Assembly: GCA_030765325.1 (NCBI GenBank)
Contig: JAVCCT010000135.1
Span: forward strand, 1-8,676
Length of the DNA: 8,676 nucleotides
Reading direction: 5' to 3'
Source of the DNA: Candidatus Stygibacter frigidus
GTDB lineage: Bacteria; Cloacimonadota; Cloacimonadia; Cloacimonadales; TCS61
Shown in pieces: positions 1 to 5,911 of the stretch (positions are counted from its first letter, which is position 1; every line of letters starts with the position of its first letter). A program made the position numbers and the translations under genes. Below the pieces are notes generated by a model, which ran no database searches, was not told where the DNA came from, and worked only from the letters and a program-made list of their open reading frames with translations.

Positions 1-27
1 CCAAACACCGGCAGAGCCGGTGTTTGG
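1..27. repeat. Perfect 12-bp inverted repeat (hairpin), AGA loop
   Basis: Positions 1-12 (CCAAACACCGGC) and 16-27 (GCCGGTGTTTGG) are exact reverse complements separated by the three bases AGA. The stem is GC-rich at its tip. No T-run follows on the plus strand, so it is not a standard intrinsic terminator in the rightward direction. Any gene to the left lies outside the window, so it could be part of that gene's 3' end, a leftward terminator or an intergenic repeat. The structure touches the window edge and may extend further. Confidence 0.75.
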
Positions 28-32
28 AACGG

Positions 33-107
33 GTAGGTGAATATAAATTATAAAGCCCCAGATTGTCGCTCCGCTCCAACCTGGGGCTACAAATAAATAT
101 CACCTAC
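33..107. repeat. Nested intergenic inverted repeat
   Basis: The outer arms are GTAGGTGA (33-40) and TCACCTAC (100-107), exact reverse complements. Inside them lies a second pair, AGCCCCAG (54-61) and CTGGGGCT (81-88), with a possible 3-bp extension (TTG 63-65 with CAA 77-79) after one A-C mismatch. AT-rich stretches separate the inner and outer arms. The whole fits in about 75 bp of non-coding DNA upstream of the aminotransferase gene, and no open reading frame explains it. It could be a dispersed intergenic repeat, a small non-autonomous mobile unit, or RNA structure at the 3' end of an upstream transcript. No copy was seen elsewhere in this window. Confidence 0.6.
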
Positions 108-128
108 GGTGAAAATCCTCAAAATATA

Positions 129-159
129 TTGAACAGTCTCATACTGAAGAAGTTATAAT
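129..159 (+). promoter_or_regulatory. Candidate sigma70-type promoter for rocD
   Basis: A perfect -10 hexamer TATAAT lies at 154-159, with TTGAAC at 129-134 as a possible -35 (four of six consensus bases) and a long 19-bp spacer. It lies about 78 nt upstream of the rocD start. A second possibility is the perfect -35 TTGACA at 174-179, with TAAAAT at 194-199 (short 14-bp spacer) or TGTAAT at 201-206 (long 21-bp spacer). None of these pairings is ideal, and promoter rules in this lineage may differ. Confidence 0.35.
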
Positions 160-225
160 TGGGGAAAAATCATTTGACATTAAGGCTTTTATTTAAAATA
201 TGTAATAAAAATATCAGAACTTCAA

Positions 226-232
226 AAGGAGG
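226..232 (+). promoter_or_regulatory. Shine-Dalgarno site deciding the rocD start
   Basis: AAGGAGG at 226-232 sits 4 nt before the ATG at 237. This near-perfect ribosome binding site fixes the start of the aminotransferase and argues against the in-frame TTG at 159, which falls in the candidate -10 region and has no such site. Confidence 0.85.
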
Positions 233-236
233 TATT

Positions 237-1478
237 ATGACAGAATTGAAGTATGGGAAAATCGGCAGCCAGGAAGCAATGGATTTGGAAAACAAATATG
301 GAGCACATAATTATCACCCACTACCGGTGGTTATAGCAAAAGCAAAAGGCACTAAGGTCTGGGATCCGGAAGGGAAAGAGTATTTTGACTTTTTATCAGC
401 CTATTCCGCAGTAAATCAGGGGCATTGCCATCCCACTATAATTCAGGCACTTATTGATCAGGCAAAAGAACTCACACTCACGAGTCGCGCATTTTTCAAT
501 AATAAATTAGGTGAATATGAGAAATTTGTCACGGAATATTTTGGCTATGAAATGGTGCTGCCGATGAATACGGGCGCAGAAGCAGTGGAAACAGCTATGA
601 AGCTAAGCCGTAAATGGGCATATCAAAAAAAAGGTGTTCCAGAAAATGAAGCACTCTTAATTTTTGCAGAAAATAATTTCCATGGTAGAACTATCAGTAT
701 CGTGTCCGCATCTACTGACCCGACTGCCTATAATGAATATGGACCATTTACACCCGGGATAGAGATCATCCCTTATAATGATGCAGATGCACTGGCAAAA
801 TTGCTGGCAGAAAAGGGTGACAAAGTGGCAGCATTTATTGTGGAGCCTATTCAGGGTGAAGCTGGTGTATTTGTACCGGAACATGGTTACCTTAAGAAGT
901 GTCTTGAGCTTTGCCATCAGCACAATGTATTATTCGTGGCTGATGAAGTGCAGACTGGAATCGCCCGTACAGGACGCCTGCTGGCAAGTGACTGGGAAGA
1001 AATCCATCCTGATATAGTGATCTTAGGAAAAGCTATCTCTGGTGGTGTTTTGCCGGTATCTGCTATTCTTTCTTCCAAAGATATCATGCTTTGCATCAAG
1101 CCGGGAGAACATGGCTCTACATTTGGCGGGTTCCCACTGGCATGTGCAGTAGCCAAAGCAGCGCTGGAAGTTATCAGAGATGAGAAGCTGACTGAAAATG
1201 CTGAAAGACTGGGAAAACTTTTCCGTAAACTGATGGAAGAGATAGACAGCCCCATGATCAAAACCGTGCGTGGAAAAGGACTTTTGAATGCAATCATAAT
1301 CGAACCAACTAATGGCAAAGAAGCGTGGGATGTGTGCGTGGAAATGAAGAAGAATGGTTTGCTTGCCAAGCCTACTCATCAGCATATAATCCGCTTTGCA
1401 CCGCCACTGGTGATCACAGAATCAGAAATCTATGAAGCTGTAGAGATCATCAAGAAATCAATCTTGAAATTCAGTTAA
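237..1478 (+). CDS. rocD: Ornithine aminotransferase (ornithine-oxo-acid transaminase)
   Basis: This 413-residue protein is a class III, PLP-dependent aminotransferase. The family transfers the delta-amino group of ornithine to 2-oxoglutarate, giving glutamate 5-semialdehyde and glutamate in the cytoplasm; it serves arginine/ornithine breakdown and proline metabolism. Diagnostic stretches include HNYHPLPV (24-31), YSAVNQGHCHP (56-66), LTLTSRAFFNN (79-89), NFHGRT (147-152), VEPIQGEAGV (202-211), VADEVQTG (234-241), LGKAISGG (263-270) and GEHGSTFGG (290-298). By alignment in my head with human OAT, the PLP lysine is K265 and the cofactor aspartate D236; Q239, F148, T295 and the substrate-side Y26, Y56, R151, E208 and R386 are all present. 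Length is normal for the bacterial family. The start at 237 is chosen from the ribosome binding site and the family N-terminus. The gene stands alone on the plus strand and ends 25 nt before a strong terminator. Substrate assignment is strong because the ornithine-specific tyrosine and arginine positions are kept. Confidence 0.95.
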   Translation: MTELKYGKIGSQEAMDLENKYGAHNYHPLPVVIAKAKGTKVWDPEGKEYFDFLSAYSAVNQGHCHPTIIQALIDQAKELTLTSRAFFNNKLGEYEKFVTEYFGYEMVLPMNTGAEAVETAMKLSRKWAYQKKGVPENEALLIFAENNFHGRTISIVSASTDPTAYNEYGPFTPGIEIIPYNDADALAKLLAEKGDKVAAFIVEPIQGEAGVFVPEHGYLKKCLELCHQHNVLFVADEVQTGIARTGRLLASDWEEIHPDIVILGKAISGGVLPVSAILSSKDIMLCIKPGEHGSTFGGFPLACAVAKAALEVIRDEKLTENAERLGKLFRKLMEEIDSPMIKTVRGKGLLNAIIIEPTNGKEAWDVCVEMKKNGLLAKPTHQHIIRFAPPLVITESEIYEAVEIIKKSILKFS

Positions 1479-1503
1479 TATATTAAGTTGATTTATATAA
1501 AAG

Positions 1504-1528
1504 CCCCGGATTTTCCGGGGTTTTTTTT
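1504..1528 (+). terminator. Intrinsic terminator after rocD
   Basis: CCCCGGA (1504-1510) pairs exactly with TCCGGGG (1514-1520) around a TTT loop, followed at once by eight T residues (1521-1528). This is a classic Rho-independent terminator, 25 nt after the rocD stop. On the minus strand the same stem is followed by CTTTTA, so it may also weakly stop leftward transcription from the convergent operon. Confidence 0.93.
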
Positions 1529-1597
1529 GTGGACGAAGAGGACTAAGCGGACGTAATAGATATTTTTTCTAGTGGCGATCTTTTCTTCCTCTGGGGC

Positions 1598-1631
1598 AAC
1601 CATCCCGAAGGTCACGACCATTCGGGAGGTT
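1598..1631. repeat. Imperfect hairpin between convergent genes, possible leftward terminator or intergenic repeat
   Basis: AACC (1598-1601) and TCCCGAA (1603-1609) pair with TTCGGGA (1621-1627) and GGTT (1628-1631), with A1602 bulged. GGT (1610-1612) can pair with ACC (1617-1619) around a CACG loop, leaving A1620 unpaired. This gives a stem of about 14 bp. It lies 18 nt beyond the stop of the leftward DUF523 gene, where an operon-end structure is expected, but on the minus strand it has no clear T-run after it. It could protect the 3' end of the mRNA or be a copy of a dispersed repeat. The rest of 1529-1648 shows nothing recognisable. Confidence 0.55.
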
Positions 1632-1648
1632 TTAGCTTAGGTAAAAAT

Positions 1649-2068
1649 TTACAATTCCTCTTCGCTGAGGATTTTTATACCGTTGGCTTTTAGTAGTCTG
1701 GTTGTGAAGCCTGAGCCGGGGATTTTGTTTCCGGAGAAGGTGCCGTCATAGATGTAGTGCACGCCGCAGGAGGGGGAGCGTTCTTTGAGGATTGCCTGGG
1801 TGATGTTGTATAATTTTGCTATTCTCAGGGTTTCCTGGGCGCCTTTTGTGAATTGAGCTGTAACATCTTCACCGGTAGTATTAAATACATTTTCGCCGAT
1901 AATTTCTGAGGCAAGACGGGGGGTGGGAAGTCCGCCCATTTGTTCCGGGCAGATGAGGATCGCTGCTCCTGATTTTACTAATTTGAGGATTTCGGGATGC
2001 AGATTATTGCCATCATCATATTTGCAATTAACTCCTGCCAGGCAGGCACTTATCAATATTTTATCCAT
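1649..2068 (-). CDS. DUF523 family protein (YbbK/TudS-like, probable iron-sulfur enzyme)
   Basis: The 139-residue protein shows the DUF523 pattern: ISACLAGVNCKYDDG (6-20), CPEQMGGLPTPR (40-51) with the following SEIIG, and KERSPSCG (95-102). Four cysteines, C9, C15, C40 and C101, sit in these conserved blocks. The family includes the thiouracil desulfurase TudS, which carries a [4Fe-4S] cluster held by conserved cysteines, so a cluster-bearing, sulfur-related cytoplasmic enzyme is a reasonable inference; the substrate here is unknown. The ATG at 2068 is chosen because the protein then begins directly with the conserved MDKILISACL block. An earlier in-frame start near 2101 would overlap the serpin by 29 nt and add residues the family does not have. 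The gene starts only 4 nt after the serpin stop and has no clear ribosome binding site, suggesting translational coupling. It is the last gene of the leftward cluster. The family call is firm; the reaction is not. Confidence 0.85.
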   Translation of the reverse strand: MDKILISACLAGVNCKYDDGNNLHPEILKLVKSGAAILICPEQMGGLPTPRLASEIIGENVFNTTGEDVTAQFTKGAQETLRIAKLYNITQAILKERSPSCGVHYIYDGTFSGNKIPGSGFTTRLLKANGIKILSEEEL

Positions 2069-2072
2069 GATC

Positions 2073-3242
2073 TTACTGGGGGTTATTAACGATACCGGCA
2101 AAGAGGATTAGATTAGTAGTGTTTTCCTGGAGCAGGAAGATGAAGGGGTGATCTGCGTTAAATATAACTGGGTCTCTGAGTGGGGCAGCAGACATCAATT
2201 TCATAGTTACAGCAGTGGCTGCTGCGGCTTCTGTGCCTTCTTCATCAACTTCTATAAAGCCACGATGTTGAACTTGTCCGATGCAAAGGTCTTTTTTACC
2301 GTTGATGCGGCTGAAATCTGCTTCGGATGAGAAAGCCAGTGGCATCCCGAGCTCAATAAGGTCATCATTAAGCTGGCGATTGAAATCTATCTTATATTTT
2401 GGCAGGCTGATTTTAACAGGTTTCACACCTGCTTCCCATGCATTGATGTGGAGGAGATATTCGTTATTCAGGTTTTGGAGAATTTCCGGCATATTATCAG
2501 ATTGGCGTGGCAGAATTACCAGTAGCGAAAAATTACTGCCTTGATAATTCAATTGAACTGCTTGGATCTGATCATCTTCATAATAAAGAAATTTGCCAGT
2601 CTGGTTCATCATCTTAACTGAGACAGAATCTTGGGCACTAAGGTAGAAGTTGTCAATATATGTTCGACTTTTCTTAAATTTATGACGCCAGTCAGCATTG
2701 AAATAGAGAGCATTCACTAAAACCAGTTTGCTGAGCGGATCAAGTTCTGCCAGAATTTCTGGAATCTTATTTTTGGTTTGGCTGGCGACCCATTTGTTAA
2801 TTTCTTTTAGGGTATTTGCTTCTTTTTGGAAATCCGAGAGATTGAGTTTTGCCTGATAATTGTATTCAATATTCTGAACAAATGCTTCTTTAACGGTAAA
2901 TTTTTTATCCAGCCAGATAGCGTTAGCAATATTCAATTCAATCTTGTCTTCTGCTTTTTCTTTAAGCATATTCTGCAAACCACCTAAACTGATGGAGGAT
3001 TCGAGGGATTTATCCAGATTCAATGTATTTCTCATTTGGATAAGTGTTTCAGTATCAGCACCATCGGCAGTCATGGAAAGGGCAGAGAAAACACTATAAG
3101 GTGAGATGACAATATTTTCTTTTGCATCAATCTGACGCAGGAGGTCAAAGCCAAAATCATTAATCGAATTTACCAGACTTTCAGCGTTTATGATAAGAGA
3201 GGGGATTAATAAAGCAATTAGTAGCCATATTTTCAGGTTCAT
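2073..3242 (-). CDS. Secreted serpin (serine protease inhibitor, family I4)
   Basis: This 389-residue protein is a full-length serpin. Residues 1-20 look like a Sec signal peptide (K4, hydrophobic core, cleavage probably after NA at 19-20, before ESLVNS), with no lipobox cysteine, so export to the periplasm or outside is expected. Serpin landmarks are NIVISPYSVFSALSMTADGA (43-62), LVNALYFNADW (175-185), the hinge EEGTEAAAATA (334-344) and the C-terminal signature FNADHPFIFLL (361-371) followed by LFAGIV (380-385). The hinge is the inhibitory type: E334 and E335 as P17-P16, G336 as P15, T337 as P14, then small residues, which favours loop insertion. Counting from P15 puts the scissile bond at M350-S351, the same Met-Ser as human alpha-1-antitrypsin, so elastase-, chymotrypsin- or subtilisin-like targets are plausible (inference). 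The start has AAAGGA 8 nt upstream. The gene lies 16 nt after mutS and 4 nt before the DUF523 gene. Bacterial serpins are patchily distributed and often regarded as acquired. Confidence 0.95.
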   Translation of the reverse strand: MNLKIWLLIALLIPSLIINAESLVNSINDFGFDLLRQIDAKENIVISPYSVFSALSMTADGADTETLIQMRNTLNLDKSLESSISLGGLQNMLKEKAEDKIELNIANAIWLDKKFTVKEAFVQNIEYNYQAKLNLSDFQKEANTLKEINKWVASQTKNKIPEILAELDPLSKLVLVNALYFNADWRHKFKKSRTYIDNFYLSAQDSVSVKMMNQTGKFLYYEDDQIQAVQLNYQGSNFSLLVILPRQSDNMPEILQNLNNEYLLHINAWEAGVKPVKISLPKYKIDFNRQLNDDLIELGMPLAFSSEADFSRINGKKDLCIGQVQHRGFIEVDEEGTEAAAATAVTMKLMSAAPLRDPVIFNADHPFIFLLQENTTNLILFAGIVNNPQ

Positions 3243-3250
3243 TTTACTAT

Positions 3251-3256
3251 TCCTTT
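3251..3256 (-). promoter_or_regulatory. Ribosome binding site of the serpin gene
   Basis: Read on the minus strand this is AAAGGA, 8 nt before the serpin ATG. It lies wholly in the 16-nt gap after the mutS stop codon, so the serpin is translated as part of the same message with its own initiation site. Confidence 0.65.
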
Positions 3257-3258
3257 GT

Positions 3259-5886
3259 TTAGAGTTTCCTTTTCAATTCTGCCAGTTTATTGATAGCCTC
3301 CATAGGGGTGAGGTTATTAACATCGATTTTTTTTATTTCTTCCAATATCTCATTTTTTTCAGTATCAAGTTGGATCATGGCATCGAAAATATCAAGCTGA
3401 GCACTATTTTTTTGCTTTTTCTTCTTTCTGGATTGTCCACTAAGACCCTGAGGGCTCAGCTCATGTTCTTCCAGATTATTCAATATCTCTTTTGCGCGGG
3501 AGATCACGGCATTAGGCACGCCAGCCAAACGGGCAACCTGAATCCCATAGCTTTGATCAGCACTGCCACGCTTGATCTTGCGCAGAAATACAATAGTATC
3601 ATTCCATTCCTGAACAGCGATATTATAATTCTTAACGCCAGTTAGCAGGTTTTCCAGTTCTGTGAGCTCATGATAGTGTGTGGCAAACAGGGTTTTTGCC
3701 TGCAAACGGGGATGGTTATGGATATATTCCACAATAGACCAGGCAAGGCTGAGTCCATCAAATGTACTGGTGCCTCTGCCGATCTCATCTAACAAGATCA
3801 GGGAATCAGAAGTGGCAGAATTGAGGATATTGGCAGTTTCCAGCATTTCAACCAGGAATGTGCTTTGCCCCATTGCCAGATTATCAGATGCGCCCACGCG
3901 GGTGAATACTTTATCAAACACGGGCAGAAGGGCAGATTTTGCAGGGACAAAACAACCGCTTTGCGCCATGATAACCAGCAGACCGATCTGTCTTAAATAA
4001 GTAGATTTACCTGCCATATTAGGTCCGGTAAGCAGGACTATACGATTATCTGTGCTATTGAGTTCCACATCGTTGGGTATATATTGTTCATCAGTAAGCA
4101 GTTTCTCAATTACCGGATGCCGGCAATCAGTTATCTGCATAATGCCGTTATCGCTAAATTCCGGTTGCACATAATCATTATAATATGCCAGCCAGCCGTA
4201 ACAGGTGAACACATCCAGCTGCGCAACCACGTCCACGAACTGTTGGAGCAGCGGGATCTGGTCATGCAAATGCTGGCGGATAGTGTTATATAGTTCATAT
4301 TCGAGGCTTTTAATTCGTTCTTCAGCACCCAGCACCTTGGCTTCATATTCTTTAAGCTGAGGGCTGATATAGCGTTCCGAATTCACGAGGGTCTGCTTAC
4401 GGATATAGTGCTCAGGGATTTTGTCTTTATGCGCCTGCGTAACTTCCAGGTAATAACCAAACACGCGGTTATAACCAACTTTAAGAGAAGAAATACCGGT
4501 AGTTTTGCGTTCTTCAGCTTCCAGACGTGCTATCCATGATTTACCATTACGGCTGATCTCACGGAGTTCATCCAGTCCAGCATCATAGCCATCTTTGATG
4601 ATGTTTCCTTCCGTGATCACAAGAGGCGGTTCAGGCTGGATGCTTTTATCTATATATTCGCAGATAGCACCATAATCCTGGATACTGGCATATAATTCTT
4701 TAATAGTAGGTTCCTGGAAATCACTCAGCAGCTTGCGCAGCTCAATAGATGTGAGCAGGAAGTTATGCAGAGCAATGAGCTCACGGGGATTAACCCGCAT
4801 AGTGCCTACTTTGGAGATAATGCGGCTGAGATCGCCAATCTTATCCAGCACCAGGCGCAGTTCTTCAGTTTTGATAATATCATTTTTAAGGGCAGCAACT
4901 GCCATAAAGCGTTTTTCAATTTCATTTCTTTTGATGAGTGGATTCATTACCCAGTTTTTGATCAGCCTTGATCCCATAGGCGTTTGAGTTTTATCCAGGA
5001 TAGAAAGCAGACTTCCATAGGCAGAGCTATAGCGCATGGAGCGCACCAGCTCAAGATTCCGGCGGGTCACTTCATCAAGCTGCATATAATCAGATAGGGA
5101 ATAATAGTGCAAGGAAGTGATATGGTCAAGGGCATCAATCTTAAGAGTTTTCAGATAGGCAAGTGCAATACCAGCAGCGGTTTTCCCCAAAGGTTTATCA
5201 TGAGCACCAAATCCTTCCAGAGTGGTAGTGCCAAAGTGCTGCTTGAGGATTTTATCAGCTTCCTGTTCATCAAAATACCAGTTTTCAAATAAGGTAAAAG
5301 TGATATTTGTATCTTTGTATTTCTCTTCCAGTGCTTGTTTATATTCTTCATTTGCCACAATGATCTCAGCGGGATGAAGCCGCATAACCTCATTAGTAAT
5401 CTCCGAATCAGGAATTTCAGTGAAGATAAATTCTGCCGTGGAAACATCTAAAAAGGCAATACCTGCATAACCCTCAGTTCCCGGGTGGATAGCTGCCAGG
5501 AAATTATTATCACTTTTATCAATCAGCTTGCTATCTATTACGGAGCCGGGAGTAATAATATCAATTATTTCCCGTTTCACCAGTCCTTTGGCTTGTTTGG
5601 GGTCTTCGGTTTGCTCACAGATAACCACTTTCACACCCTGTTTGATAAGTTTATCAAGGTAATTATCCAAGGCATGATAGGGAAATCCGGCTAAAGGAAC
5701 GGCGTTTTCATTGTTCTTATTTCTGGCGGTGAGCGTGATACCTAATAGTTTAGCAGCGCGGCTGGCATCATCAAAAAAGGTTTCATAAAAGTCACCCATT
5801 CTGAACAGGATTAGTTTATCAGGGTGTTTTTCTTTTATCTCCATAAACTGCCTGAGCATTGGAGTTAGTTTCATATTTTTAGTCAT
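3259..5886 (-). CDS. mutS: DNA mismatch repair protein MutS
   Basis: The 875-residue protein is a complete MutS1 ATPase, which finds mispaired and small looped bases and recruits MutL. The N-terminal mismatch-recognition domain carries FRMGDFYETFFDDA (28-41) with the Phe-x-Glu wedge at F33 and E35. Connector, lever and clamp regions follow, including the GYNRVFGYYLEVT block (471-483). The ATPase domain has Walker A GPNMAGKS (621-628), the GQSTFLVEM signature (673-681), Walker B LILLDE (696-701) with D700 and E701, and the FATHYHEL switch region (734-741). After a lysine-rich linker (821-826) comes QLDIF (830-834), matching the beta-clamp binding motif known near MutS C-termini, then the usual TPMEAINKLAELK helix (860-873). 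Length is normal. The ATG at 5886 lacks a well-spaced ribosome binding site (GAGGA lies 16 nt upstream); an ATG four codons further in is an alternative. It follows the SPOR gene by 25 nt and precedes the serpin by 16 nt. Confidence 0.98.
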   Translation of the reverse strand: MTKNMKLTPMLRQFMEIKEKHPDKLILFRMGDFYETFFDDASRAAKLLGITLTARNKNNENAVPLAGFPYHALDNYLDKLIKQGVKVVICEQTEDPKQAKGLVKREIIDIITPGSVIDSKLIDKSDNNFLAAIHPGTEGYAGIAFLDVSTAEFIFTEIPDSEITNEVMRLHPAEIIVANEEYKQALEEKYKDTNITFTLFENWYFDEQEADKILKQHFGTTTLEGFGAHDKPLGKTAAGIALAYLKTLKIDALDHITSLHYYSLSDYMQLDEVTRRNLELVRSMRYSSAYGSLLSILDKTQTPMGSRLIKNWVMNPLIKRNEIEKRFMAVAALKNDIIKTEELRLVLDKIGDLSRIISKVGTMRVNPRELIALHNFLLTSIELRKLLSDFQEPTIKELYASIQDYGAICEYIDKSIQPEPPLVITEGNIIKDGYDAGLDELREISRNGKSWIARLEAEERKTTGISSLKVGYNRVFGYYLEVTQAHKDKIPEHYIRKQTLVNSERYISPQLKEYEAKVLGAEERIKSLEYELYNTIRQHLHDQIPLLQQFVDVVAQLDVFTCYGWLAYYNDYVQPEFSDNGIMQITDCRHPVIEKLLTDEQYIPNDVELNSTDNRIVLLTGPNMAGKSTYLRQIGLLVIMAQSGCFVPAKSALLPVFDKVFTRVGASDNLAMGQSTFLVEMLETANILNSATSDSLILLDEIGRGTSTFDGLSLAWSIVEYIHNHPRLQAKTLFATHYHELTELENLLTGVKNYNIAVQEWNDTIVFLRKIKRGSADQSYGIQVARLAGVPNAVISRAKEILNNLEEHELSPQGLSGQSRKKKKQKNSAQLDIFDAMIQLDTEKNEILEEIKKIDVNNLTPMEAINKLAELKRKL

Positions 5887-5911
5887 CAGGCTTGTTATTT
5901 AGTCCTCAATC

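Noticed and set aside
159..236. In-frame 26-codon N-terminal extension of RocD starting at TTG 159
   Set aside because: The ATG at 237 has a near-perfect ribosome binding site and matches the family N-terminus. The extension overlaps a TATAAT element and encodes no family-like sequence.
917..1385. Minus-strand open frames of 150 and 120 codons inside rocD
   Set aside because: They lie wholly antisense to a highly conserved enzyme, resemble no family, and have no supporting start context; they are shadows of rocD.
1529..1597. Possible small gene or RNA between the two convergent units
   Set aside because: No open frame with a start context, no tRNA-like fold and no recognisable motif was seen.
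2069..2101. Longer DUF523 form starting inside the serpin gene
   Set aside because: It would overlap the serpin by 29 nt and add residues before the conserved start block; the ATG at 2068 fits the family better.
3190..3645. Plus-strand 151-codon open frame across the serpin start and mutS 3' end
   Set aside because: It runs antisense to two clear genes and their junction, and its hydrophobic composition follows from the antisense reading.
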